Source: an uncultured Collinsella sp.
GTDB lineage: Bacteria; Actinomycetota; Coriobacteriia; Coriobacteriales; Coriobacteriaceae
DNA length: 15,655 nucleotides
Direction: 5' to 3'
Assembly: GCA_902490325.1 (NCBI GenBank)
Contig: CABUDJ010000050.1
Coordinates: 1 to 15,655 of the forward strand
Part shown: in pieces, positions 1-6,743 of the stretch
Layout: each line of letters starts with the position of its first letter
How positions within the stretch are numbered: the stretch's first letter is position 1
Program-made: the position numbers and the translations under genes
Notes under the pieces: model-generated
Database searches by the model: none
The model's input: only the letters and a program-made list of their open reading frames with translations
Told to the model about the DNA's origin: nothing

Positions 1-207
1 AATGTGGCCTTCGTGCGAGCAGGACTGTCCGAGCAGGAAACCTTATGCCCCGCCCCTCCGGAGCCACGCGGGAGCCACCGCTAAGTTATCCTCCGGCATT
101 CAGAAAATCTAAGTGCCAAAAAATAAGATTTTTTGACTCTGTGTTGTATAACCCGCCATTCGTGGGTACCATTCAACGCGTACGCAAACAAAAAGGGTTA
201 ATTCGCG
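1..207. other. Leader region upstream of groES; possible tail of an unidentified gene
   Basis: No recognisable gene lies here. Frame 1 is open from the window edge to a TAA at 82-84 (about 27 residues, ending PEPRGSHR) and could be the C-terminus of an upstream gene, but frame 3 is also open and nothing identifies either. From about position 100 the DNA turns AT-rich. A weak hairpin (AAAATCT at 104-110 with AGATTTT at 126-132, followed by two more T) could end an upstream transcript. The octamer GTATAACC occurs at 146-153 and again at 210-217, 64 bp apart. I see no CIRCE (TTAGCACTC-N9-GAGTGCTAA) and no HAIR (CTTGAGT-N7-ACTCAAG) element. Confidence 0.35.
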
Positions 208-216
208 TGGTATAAC
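208..216 (+). promoter_or_regulatory. Candidate extended -10 promoter for groES-groEL
   Basis: TGGTATAAC fits an extended -10 (TGnTATAAT) with one mismatch. It lies 29 bp before the groES start, so a transcript would begin near 223 and carry a short leader with the ribosome binding site AGGAGGAG at 231-238. No good -35 is visible at the usual spacing. A second GTATAAC at 146-152 could be an upstream promoter. Inferred from sequence only. Confidence 0.4.
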
Positions 217-244
217 CGCGCGGCCCAAAAAGGAGGAGACAAGC

Positions 245-538
245 ATGTCGTCTTTGAAGCCGCTTGCAGATCGTGTTCTGGTCAAGCCCGACGAGGCCGA
301 GCAGAAGACCGCTTCTGGTCTGTATATCGCCAGCAACGCTCAGGAGAAGCCGCAGCGCGGCACCATTGTTGCCGTGGGCGCCGGCAAGGTCAACGACAAG
401 GGTGAGCGCATCCCCATGGACGTCAAGGTCGGTGACGTTGTCATCTACGGTAAGTTCGGTGGCAACGAGGTCAAGGTCGACGGCGAGAAGTATCTGCTGA
501 TGCGCGCCGACGACATCTACGCTGTCGTCGAGGCCTAG
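245..538 (+). CDS. groES: Co-chaperonin GroES (Hsp10)
   Basis: A 97-residue protein of normal family length. GroES forms a heptameric lid on the GroEL ring and encloses unfolded substrate in the cytoplasm. The N-terminus SLKPLADRVLVKPDEAEQKT is the conserved GroES opening; the mobile loop is SGLYIASNAQEKPQRG (about residues 25-40), followed by the core GTIVAVGAGKV and the C-terminal strand EKYLLMRADDIYAVVE. The ATG at 245 is preceded by a strong AGGAGGAG at the right distance. groEL follows after 96 bp, so the two are very probably one operon. Identification is secure. Confidence 0.97.
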   Translation: MSSLKPLADRVLVKPDEAEQKTASGLYIASNAQEKPQRGTIVAVGAGKVNDKGERIPMDVKVGDVVIYGKFGGNEVKVDGEKYLLMRADDIYAVVEA

Positions 539-634
539 TCTCGTCAGAATCTCTGATTCGTCTTTGAACGCGTCCGCCGCATAGGACTCGGAAGCGGCGA
601 CGCGAGTCACATTTCTTTTGGAGGATTACCTACC

Positions 635-2272
635 ATGGCAAAGAACATTACGTTCAACACCGATGCCCGCGCTAAGCTCGCCAAGGGCGTCAACACTCTG
701 GCCGACGCCGTTACCGTCACCATGGGCCCCAAGGGTCGCTACGTTGCGCTGCAGCGCACGTTCGGTGCCCCGACCATCACCAACGACGGCGTTTCCGTCG
801 CCAAGGAGATCGAGCTCGAGGACAACATCGAGAACATGGGCGCTCAGCTGGTGAAGGAGGTTGCCACCAAGACCAACGACACCGTGGGTGACGGCACCAC
901 CACCGCAACTCTGCTCGCTCAGGCCATCGTCAACGACGGTCTGCGCAACGTCGCCGCTGGCGCCAACCCGCTGGCCATCCGTCGCGGCATCGACAAGGCC
1001 GTCAACGCCGCCGTCGCCGAGATGAAGAAGCAGGCCAAGCCGGTCGAGACCAAGGAGCAGATCGCTTCCGTCGGTACCATCTCCGCCGGTGACCCCGAGG
1101 TCGGCGAGAAGATCGCCGAGGCCATGGAGGTCGTGGGCAAGGACGGCGTCATCACCGTCGAGGATTCCCAGACGTTCGACATCACCATCGACACCGTCGA
1201 GGGCATGCAGTTCGACAAGGGCTATGTCTCCGCTTACTTCGTTACGGACAACGACCGCATGGAGGCCGTGATGAAGGATCCGTACATCCTCATCACCGAC
1301 CAGAAGATCTCCAGCGTTCAGGACATCATGCCCGTTCTCGAGGCTGTCCAGCGCGCTGGCCGTGGCCTGCTCATCATCGCTGAGGACATCGACGGCGAGG
1401 CTCTGCCGACCCTGGTCCTCAACAAGATCCGTGGCGCCCTCAACGTCTGCGCCGTCAAGGCCCCGGGCTACGGCGATCGCCGCAAGCGCATCCTCGAGGA
1501 CATCGCAGTCCTCACCGGTGGCCAGGCTGCCCTGGACGAGCTGGGCGTGAAGGTTGCTGACATCACCGCTGATATGCTCGGTACCGCTAAGTCCGTCACC
1601 ATCTCCAAGGACAACACCGTCGTCGTCGGTGGCGCTGGCTCCAAGGAGGCCATCGACGCCCGTATCGCTCAGATTAAGGGCGAGATGGAGAACACCACCT
1701 CTGACTTCGACCGTGAGAAGCTCCAGGAGCGCCTGGCCAAGCTCTCCGGTGGCGTTGCCGTCATCAAGGTCGGCGCTGCTACCGAGTCCGAGCTCAAGGA
1801 GATCAAGCATCGCGTCGAGGACGCCCTGCAGGCCACCCGCGCTGCTGTCGAGGAGGGCATTGTCGCTGGCGGCGGCGTCGCCTTCATGGACGCTGCTCCT
1901 GCGCTCGATGCCGTCGAGATCGATGACCCCGAGGAGAAGATCGGCGTCGACATCGTCAAGAAGGCTCTGACCGCTCCGGTCGCTACCATCGCCAAGAACG
2001 CTGGCTTTGAGGGCGCTGTCGTGGTCGACAAGGTTGCCGAGCTGCCCGCCGGCCAGGGTCTCAACTCTGCCAACGGCGAGTGGGGCGACATGATCGAGAT
2101 GGGCGTCCTCGACCCCGTCAAGGTCAGCCGCGTCACCCTGCAGAACGCTGCTTCTGTCGCCAGCCTGATCCTCATCACCGAGGCTACCGTCTCCGATGTG
2201 CCCAAGAACACTCAGCTTGAGGACGCTATCGCTGCTGCTACCGCTGGTCAGCAGGGCGGCGGTATGTACTAA
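635..2272 (+). CDS. groEL: Chaperonin GroEL (Hsp60)
   Basis: A 545-residue protein matching the usual 540-550. It forms the double heptameric ring that binds and folds non-native proteins using ATP. Seen: nucleotide-binding GPKGR at 31-35, GAPTITNDGVSVAKEIEL from about 44, and VGDGTTTAT at 84-92 with the phosphate-contacting Asp86; the intermediate and apical domains follow, and the C-terminus is the glycine-rich tail GGGMY. The residue after GPKGR is Tyr where many GroELs have Asn (GRNVVL); this may be a lineage trait. RBS TTTTGGAGG at 617-625 supports ATG 635. Codon choice is strongly biased (GTC, AAG, CTC), as expected for a highly expressed gene. It is the distal gene of the groES operon; the large hairpin downstream probably ends the transcript. 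Confidence 0.97.
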   Translation: MAKNITFNTDARAKLAKGVNTLADAVTVTMGPKGRYVALQRTFGAPTITNDGVSVAKEIELEDNIENMGAQLVKEVATKTNDTVGDGTTTATLLAQAIVNDGLRNVAAGANPLAIRRGIDKAVNAAVAEMKKQAKPVETKEQIASVGTISAGDPEVGEKIAEAMEVVGKDGVITVEDSQTFDITIDTVEGMQFDKGYVSAYFVTDNDRMEAVMKDPYILITDQKISSVQDIMPVLEAVQRAGRGLLIIAEDIDGEALPTLVLNKIRGALNVCAVKAPGYGDRRKRILEDIAVLTGGQAALDELGVKVADITADMLGTAKSVTISKDNTVVVGGAGSKEAIDARIAQIKGEMENTTSDFDREKLQERLAKLSGGVAVIKVGAATESELKEIKHRVEDALQATRAAVEEGIVAGGGVAFMDAAPALDAVEIDDPEEKIGVDIVKKALTAPVATIAKNAGFEGAVVVDKVAELPAGQGLNSANGEWGDMIEMGVLDPVKVSRVTLQNAASVASLILITEATVSDVPKNTQLEDAIAAATAGQQGGGMY

Positions 2273-2298
2273 GGCCGACAAGGTCTAGAACTCCCACC

Positions 2299-2442
2299 GG
2301 GAATCCGCAGGGCGTGACGGGGGTTTCCCCAGAACGTCCTCGGACATGCAAAGAGGCTCCGCATCGCGCTTCGCGCTGCGGAGCCTCTTTGCGTCCTGCG
2401 GAATGTTCCGGAGAGAAACCCCCGTCACGCCCCCGGATTCCC
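2299..2442. terminator. Very long nested inverted repeat, probable (bidirectional) terminator
   Basis: The core is a perfect 16-bp inverted repeat, GCAAAGAGGCTCCGCA (2348-2363) with its complement at 2377-2392, whose 13-nt loop GCGC-TTC-GCGC is itself palindromic. Outside lies a second pair of arms, 2299-2327 and 2415-2442, complementary over about 28 bp apart from a one-base bulge (both carry GGGAATCC and GGGCGTGACGGGGGTTTC). The stretch between the two pairs is also partly complementary (CAGAACGTCC against GGAATGTTCCGG). The whole 144 bp could fold into one hairpin. The inner stem starts 75 bp after the groEL stop and its right arm contains CTCTTTGC, so it could terminate groEL, although there is no clean T-run. 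It is much larger than a normal terminator. Confidence 0.6.
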
Positions 2443-2466
2443 TGCGTTTACGGCCTTGAGGTCGGC

Positions 2467-2660
2467 GTGGGCGGAGGACTTGGTTGTTGGGAATACGTGT
2501 CCCGGTCGCTGTTTCGCGGCTTTGCCGCGAAAGGCGCGCCACTTTGGGGCGAGTGGAGGATGTGGTTGTTGCAGTGGCTTGTCCCCTTCGCTGTTTCGCG
2601 CTTTGCGCGAAAGGCGCGTTACTTTGGGATGGGTGGGGAACGTGGTTGTTGCGGCAACTG
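2467..2660. repeat. Imperfect tandem repeat, ~80 bp units with embedded hairpins
   Basis: Two full units, 2499-2580 and 2581-2660, align along their whole length (shared blocks TCGCTGTTTCGCG, CGCGAAAGGCGCG, ACTTTGGG, GTGGTTGTTGC). A partial third copy of the unit's end sits upstream at 2467-2489 (TTGGTTGTTG), in phase at 82 then 80 bp. Each full unit has a short hairpin: TTTCGCGGC-TTT-GCCGCGAAA at 2512-2532, and TTTCGCGC-TTT-GCGCGAAA at 2594-2612. The stems differ in length but both arms changed together. No protein gene is convincing on either strand. Function is unknown. Confidence 0.7.
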
Positions 2661-2689
2661 ATCCCCGCCACAAATTACCCTTGGCATAC

Positions 2690-2717
2690 TTGCGCGAACG
2701 ATTGCTCGTGCTACACT
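2690..2717 (+). promoter_or_regulatory. Promoter of the riboflavin-uptake operon
   Basis: TTGCGC at 2690-2695 (partial -35 match), a 16-bp spacer, and an extended -10 TGCTACACT with TACACT at 2712-2717. The predicted start is about 2724, one or two bases before the first strand of the riboswitch P1 stem, which is what a riboswitch leader should look like. Confidence 0.6.
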
Positions 2718-2725
2718 TGCAATTG

Positions 2726-2908
2726 CTGTTTCAGGGCGGGGTGGAATTCCCCACTGGCGGTAAATCGGGCGGTGTCAAAGGGACGCCGTGGCGCAGGCGA
2801 GATGCCTACGACCGAGCCGATGAGTCCGCGACCCGTGCGTGTGTTGGTTCGCATGCCGGCTGAACTGGTGAGATCCCAGTACCAACGGTTAGAGTCCGGA
2901 TGAAAGAG
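2726..2908 (+). ncRNA. FMN riboswitch (RFN element)
   Basis: The leader carries the conserved RFN blocks in order: GGGCGGGGTGGAATTCCCC then ACTGGCGGTAAA (2734-2763), GAGTCCGCGACCCG (about 2822-2835), and the 3' part with CTGGTGAGATCCCAGT, ACGGTTAGAGTCCGG and ATGAAAGAG (2866-2908). P1 forms between CTGTTTCA (2726-2733) and TGAAAGAG (2901-2908) with one mismatch. The variable peripheral region around 2768-2820 is longer than usual, with an extra GC-rich stem. The 3' strand of P1 overlaps the Shine-Dalgarno AAAGAGG of ribU, so ligand binding should block translation initiation directly; I see no intervening terminator. The downstream riboflavin transporter gene agrees with FMN as ligand. Confidence 0.93.
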
Positions 2909-2920
2909 GCAGGTGATCTT

Positions 2921-3511
2921 ATGTCTGAACAGTCGCAGCATATCCATTTTGAGAACACGAATAGGTGGAGCACCAAACAGCTCGTTACCATGGCGCTGAT
3001 GTGCGCCTTGGGTGCCCTGTTTATGTATGTGCAGCTGCCCATTCTTCCCTCGGCGCCGTTTTTGACGTATGACCCGTCGCTGGTGCCGGCGATGGTGTGC
3101 GGTTTTGCGTATGGCCCTGGCGCCGGCACCGCTGTTGCCGCCATGGCGATCGTTATCCATGCGCTCACCACGGGTGACTGGGTCGGCGCGCTTATGAACT
3201 TGGTTGCCACGCTGGGCTACATTCTGCCCGCGGCTATCGTCTACCAGAAGATGCACACCTATAAGGGTGCCGTGATTGGCCTGGTGTTCGGCGTCATTGC
3301 CGCTACGGCGCTGTCTATGGTCGCAAACCTTACCATTGGCGTTTGGTTCTGGTATGGCTCGGTCGATGTGATCGCCCCGCTCATGATTCCTGCCGTGCTG
3401 CCGTTCAACCTTATCAAGACCGTGCTTAATTCGGTATTGACGCTTGCGGTGTACAAGGCGGTCTCCAACCTTATCACGCCTAAAAAGGACCAGGTCAAAG
3501 GCCGCGCATGA
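2921..3511 (+). CDS. ribU: Riboflavin-specific S component of ECF transporter, RibU
   Basis: A 196-residue, strongly hydrophobic membrane protein with about six membrane segments (roughly 21-38, 52-82, 89-107, 115-137, 150-162, 165-183). RibU binds riboflavin in the membrane and toples with the EcfAA'T module to deliver it. Family signatures: LPILPSAPFLTYDPSLVPAM (39-58) then GFAYGPGAG (61-69), and PFNLIKTVLN near the C-terminus. The FMN riboswitch immediately upstream fixes the substrate. An in-frame ATG at 2900 lies inside the conserved 3' end of the riboswitch and has no ribosome site; ATG 2921 follows GAGGCAGG and leaves the SD in P1, so I take 2921. The stop overlaps the next start (ATGA), indicating translational coupling to ecfA. 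Confidence 0.92.
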   Translation: MSEQSQHIHFENTNRWSTKQLVTMALMCALGALFMYVQLPILPSAPFLTYDPSLVPAMVCGFAYGPGAGTAVAAMAIVIHALTTGDWVGALMNLVATLGYILPAAIVYQKMHTYKGAVIGLVFGVIAATALSMVANLTIGVWFWYGSVDVIAPLMIPAVLPFNLIKTVLNSVLTLAVYKAVSNLITPKKDQVKGRA

Positions 3512-5412
3512 TTGAGTGTCGGGGCGTTTCCTTTAGCTATGATGGTGCCGTACCGGCGCTCGACGGCGTCGATCTGAATATCGAGGACGGCGAGTTTTTC
3601 TGCATTCTCGGTGGCAATGGGTCGGGCAAGTCGACGTTTGCCAAGCATCTGAATGCACTGTTGCGGCCCGATGCGGGCACGGTACGCATCAACGGCATGG
3701 ATGCGTCCGATCCCGAGCTGGTCTACGACATTCGTTCGACCGCGGGCATGGTATTCCAGAATCCCGATGACCAGCTGGTGGCAACGCTTGTCGAAGATGA
3801 CGTTGCGTTTGGTCCCGAAAACCTTGGCGTGCCATCGGCACAAATTGCGCAGCGTGTACGCGAGGCGCTGAAGGGCGTGGGCCTGGTGGGCTTTGAGCGC
3901 CATGAGACCCATGCGCTTTCGGGCGGTCAAAAGCAGCGCGTGGCGCTTGCCGGTGTGCTCGCCATGGAACCGCGCGTGCTCATTTTGGACGAGGCGTCCT
4001 CGATGCTCGATCCGCGCGGGCGCAAGGGCCTTATGAAGGCCTGTCACGTGCTGCACGAACGCGGCATGACCATAGTGATGATTACGCACTTTATGGAAGA
4101 GGCCGCCGAGGCCGATCGTGTCGCGGTGTTTCGGGCGGGGCGCGTTGCCATGCTCGGTACGCCCGAGGAGATTCTGACGCGGGCGGACGAACTTGCGCAG
4201 CTCAACTTGGATATGCCGGCGTCGTGCTGTCTAGGTAGGGCACTTCGTGAGAAGGTCGTACCCGTTTGCGCGCAGGTGCGTGAGGCGGATATGGTCGCTG
4301 AGATTGCGCAGGCTTATGCCGAGCGAAGTGGAGCAGGCATCGCGGGGCAGTCTTCCGTATCCCAGTTGGAAATCGCTGACGGCACTGTTCCGGTAGACAA
4401 CGAGGGCAACGCGTCGGGGCCCGTCATCGAACTATCCCATGTTTCGTACAGTTATTCGCTCAGTCCGCGCGAGCGCCGCCGCTGGCATAAGCGCTCGGTC
4501 ACTGCGGGCAAATCGAGCAAACAGGCTCTCTGGGGAAACGACCCCAGCAGCCCGTGGGCGCTGCGCGATGTATCGCTGACGGTGCGCCGCGGCGAGTTCT
4601 TGGGCTTGGCAGGTCATACCGGTTCGGGTAAGTCGACGCTAGTCCAGCATCTCAACGGTTTGATTCGCCCCCAGGAGGGATTCGTTCGCGCGCTGGGGCT
4701 CGACCTGGCAAACAAGAAAGATGCCGCCGCGGTTAAGGCAAAGGTCGGCGTGGTGTTTCAGTATCCAGAGCGTCAGCTGTTTGCCGAGACCGTGGTACAG
4801 GACGTGGCGTTTGGTCCGCACAACCTTGGCTTGCCGCAAGATGAAGTCGACCGTCGCGTCGAGTCATCGCTCTCGCGCGTGGGTCTCGACCTTTCCACGG
4901 TCGGCGACAAGAGTCCCTTTGAGCTTTCGGGCGGTCAGCAACGGCGTGTGGCATTCGCCGGCGTGCTCGCCATGGAGCCCGAAGTCCTGGTGCTCGATGA
5001 ACCCATGGCGGGGCTCGATCCGGCTGCGCGCAGGGATTTCCTTGAGCTTATCGATCGACTTCACCGCGATGGCCTGACCGTTGTCATGGTTTCACACAGC
5101 ATGGATGACCTGGCCAATTGCTGCGACCGTATCGTCGTGATGAACGAAGGTGCGGTGTTTGCCGAGGGAACCCCCGCGCAGGTGTTTGCGCATGCCGATG
5201 AGCTCAAGTCGATCGGCTTGGGCGTACCTGCTGCTCAGCGCATGGCGTTGGCGCTCGCGGAGGCGGGCGTGCCGCTGCGTTGCGGCGGGCTCTATACGGT
5301 TGAGTCGCTGGCCGACGAGCTGGCAGATTTGCTGATCGGTCGCTCAGACGGTCCTTCTAACGTCGCGGACATTGCTAAATCCAAGACGGTCGCGCGAGAG
5401 GAGGGCTGCTAA
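3508..5412 (+). CDS. ecfA: Energy-coupling factor ATPase, fused EcfA-EcfA' (two ABC domains)
   Basis: A 634-residue protein with two complete ABC ATPase domains in one chain; most ECF transporters encode the two as separate proteins of about 280 residues. Domain 1 (about 1-235): Walker A GGNGSGKST 35-43, Q-loop FQNPDDQ 83-89, signature LSGGQ 137-141, Walker B VLILDE 157-162 with Glu162, H-loop His194. Domain 2 (about 305-575): Walker A GHTGSGKST 369-377, Q-loop FQYPERQ 417-423, LSGGQ 473-477, VLVLDE 493-498, His530. All catalytic residues are present in both, so both sites look active. A linker of about 65 residues (240-305) joins them, and a positively charged insert (RERRRWHKR, 321-329) lies early in domain 2. 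The start overlaps the ribU stop by 4 nt; ecfT follows by TAATG overlap. Confidence 0.94.
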   Translation: MIECRGVSFSYDGAVPALDGVDLNIEDGEFFCILGGNGSGKSTFAKHLNALLRPDAGTVRINGMDASDPELVYDIRSTAGMVFQNPDDQLVATLVEDDVAFGPENLGVPSAQIAQRVREALKGVGLVGFERHETHALSGGQKQRVALAGVLAMEPRVLILDEASSMLDPRGRKGLMKACHVLHERGMTIVMITHFMEEAAEADRVAVFRAGRVAMLGTPEEILTRADELAQLNLDMPASCCLGRALREKVVPVCAQVREADMVAEIAQAYAERSGAGIAGQSSVSQLEIADGTVPVDNEGNASGPVIELSHVSYSYSLSPRERRRWHKRSVTAGKSSKQALWGNDPSSPWALRDVSLTVRRGEFLGLAGHTGSGKSTLVQHLNGLIRPQEGFVRALGLDLANKKDAAAVKAKVGVVFQYPERQLFAETVVQDVAFGPHNLGLPQDEVDRRVESSLSRVGLDLSTVGDKSPFELSGGQQRRVAFAGVLAMEPEVLVLDEPMAGLDPAARRDFLELIDRLHRDGLTVVMVSHSMDDLANCCDRIVVMNEGAVFAEGTPAQVFAHADELKSIGLGVPAAQRMALALAEAGVPLRCGGLYTVESLADELADLLIGRSDGPSNVADIAKSKTVAREEGC

Positions 5413-6212
5413 TGGAGGCGTTTTCGTTTGGCAGCTACTATCCCGGCGATAGTGCAATCCACCGCCTGGACCCGCGAACCAAGTTGCTCTTGGGCTTTGT
5501 GTTTCTGATCACGACGCTCACGGTCAGTGGCTTCCGCGGACTGGCACCGGTCGCAATTTTCGTTGTGCTGATCTATGCCGTGTCTCGGGTGCCGGTTCGT
5601 CGCGTTCTGTCGTCGATGGCGCCGCTGCTGGCAATCGTCGTCGTGGTCGCGGTGCTCAACTTGTTTACCGATCAGAGTGGGCGCATCCTGTGGCAGCTCG
5701 GCTTTCTGCAGATAAGCGAGGGCTCACTGCGTTCTGCCGCCTTTATGGCGTGTCGCCTGACCCTGATGATGGCCGGCATGAGCGCCATTACGCTCACCAC
5801 GCCTACGCTCGACCTCACCGCGGGCTTTGAGCGTCTGCTCGCACCGTTTGCGCGCGTGGGGCTCCCTGCGCATGAGCTCGGCATGATCATGGGCATCGCG
5901 TTGCGCTTTATGCCGCAGTTCGCCACCGAGATGAAGCAGACGGCGGACGCGCAGGCAAGCCGCGGTGCACGCGTAACGGGTGGCCCGCTCGGCGGCGTGC
6001 GTATGCTCGGCAGTGTGGCGATTCCACTGTTCACGGGCGTGTTCCGTCATGCCGAGACGTTGTCTGCCGCCATGGATGCACGCTGCTATCACGGCGAGCA
6101 GGGCCGCACGCGTCTGCATGCGCTTGCATTTCGCCGCGGGGATGCGCTGGCTGCGGTGGTGACGATGCTGCTGTTTGCGTGTGTCATCGTCGTCAACCTT
6201 CAACTTATTTAG
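5412..6212 (+). CDS. ecfT: Energy-coupling factor transmembrane protein EcfT
   Basis: A 266-residue membrane protein, typical EcfT length. EcfT is the scaffold that links the ATPase pair to the S component. The N-terminus has the family pattern SAIHRLDPRTKLL (14-26), followed by hydrophobic segments at about 26-60, 66-84 and 108-130, and a C-terminal segment at 245-264. The two cytoplasmic coupling-helix motifs with a central Arg are visible: A-S-R-G at 182-185 and A-R-C at 223-225 (in MDARCYHG). The start overlaps the ecfA stop by one base (TAATG). With ribU and the fused ATPase it completes a whole transporter in one operon. The module may also serve other S components encoded elsewhere, which cannot be judged from this window. 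Confidence 0.93.
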   Translation: MEAFSFGSYYPGDSAIHRLDPRTKLLLGFVFLITTLTVSGFRGLAPVAIFVVLIYAVSRVPVRRVLSSMAPLLAIVVVVAVLNLFTDQSGRILWQLGFLQISEGSLRSAAFMACRLTLMMAGMSAITLTTPTLDLTAGFERLLAPFARVGLPAHELGMIMGIALRFMPQFATEMKQTADAQASRGARVTGGPLGGVRMLGSVAIPLFTGVFRHAETLSAAMDARCYHGEQGRTRLHALAFRRGDALAAVVTMLLFACVIVVNLQLI

Positions 6213-6242
6213 GCGCGATTCGAGCGCAAGAAAGGGGTCCCT

Positions 6243-6689
6243 ATGACCGACAACGACCGCACAGCTCAGCTTGAGCGCGCCTGTTCGTATCTCAGGCGCA
6301 TTCCGGCGTGGTTTCTGGCCACGACCGATGCAAGTGACGGGCATCAGCCTCGCGTGAGGCCGTTTTCGTTTGCCATGGTCGATGACGGTAAGTTGTGGTT
6401 TTGCACGTCGCGCGACAAGGACGTGTGGGCGGAGCTGAGTGCGAATCCCAAGTTTGAGGTATCGGGCTGGAAGCCGGGGGAATGTTGGATCGTATTGACC
6501 GGCGAAGCCGCACTTGAGGACGACGCAGTTGCGAGCGACAAGGTGCGTCAAGCGGGTTTTAAGCACATGGTGGGCATTGGCGAGGAACACGAGAGTGCCA
6601 ACGACGGCCGCCTTGCTTTCTTTTCGGTCCGCAATATTGCCGCGCGCTTCTGTGATATCGACGGCAGCGAGGAGCGCCTGGAGCTTTAA
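6243..6689 (+). CDS. Pyridoxamine 5'-phosphate oxidase-like FMN-binding protein (copy 1)
   Basis: A 148-residue protein of the split-barrel flavin-binding fold, small single-domain type. The family pattern is clear: an N-terminal helix, FLATTD followed by PRVRPFSF (35-42), then DDGKLWF and the TSRDKDVWAEL-NPKFEV segment. Members bind FMN or F420, or sometimes haem, and the reaction differs; I cannot name a substrate. It starts 30 bp after ecfT with RBS AAAGGGG (6230-6236), so it is probably co-transcribed with the riboflavin transporter, which favours FMN as cofactor. It is a paralogue of the next gene. Its C-terminal part (GRLAFFSVRNIAARFCDI) matches the equivalent part of the second copy. 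Confidence 0.85.
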   Translation: MTDNDRTAQLERACSYLRRIPAWFLATTDASDGHQPRVRPFSFAMVDDGKLWFCTSRDKDVWAELSANPKFEVSGWKPGECWIVLTGEAALEDDAVASDKVRQAGFKHMVGIGEEHESANDGRLAFFSVRNIAARFCDIDGSEERLEL

Positions 6690-6743
6690 CTCTAGGGCAG
6701 CTAAAACAGCCCCGACCCAAAAAGACTAGCGTCAGGAGGACAC

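Noticed and set aside
626..2281. A 551-codon open frame on the minus strand across groEL, and similar long minus frames across argD (11173-12318) and asnB (13131-14945)
   Set aside because: They mirror strongly biased, GC-rich coding strands of certain genes, give low-complexity Asp/Gly/Leu/His-rich translations and have no family likeness or ribosome sites.
2467..2660. CRISPR array
   Set aside because: The repeats are about 80 bp, imperfect, directly adjacent with no unique spacers, and no cas genes are near.
2285..2671. Open frames on both strands over the spacer after groEL (for example 2285-2671 minus, 2456-2863 plus)
   Set aside because: They run through the inverted and tandem repeats and partly through the riboswitch; their apparent peptide repeats are just the DNA repeats translated.
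2736..2900. Cobalamin riboswitch as an explanation for the ribU leader
   Set aside because: The GGCGGT and AGTCCGGATG blocks fit the FMN (RFN) consensus in order, and the downstream gene is a riboflavin transporter; no cobalamin-type box is seen.
2900..2902. ATG at 2900 as the ribU start
   Set aside because: It is part of the conserved 3' segment of the FMN aptamer and has no Shine-Dalgarno; ATG 2921 has one.
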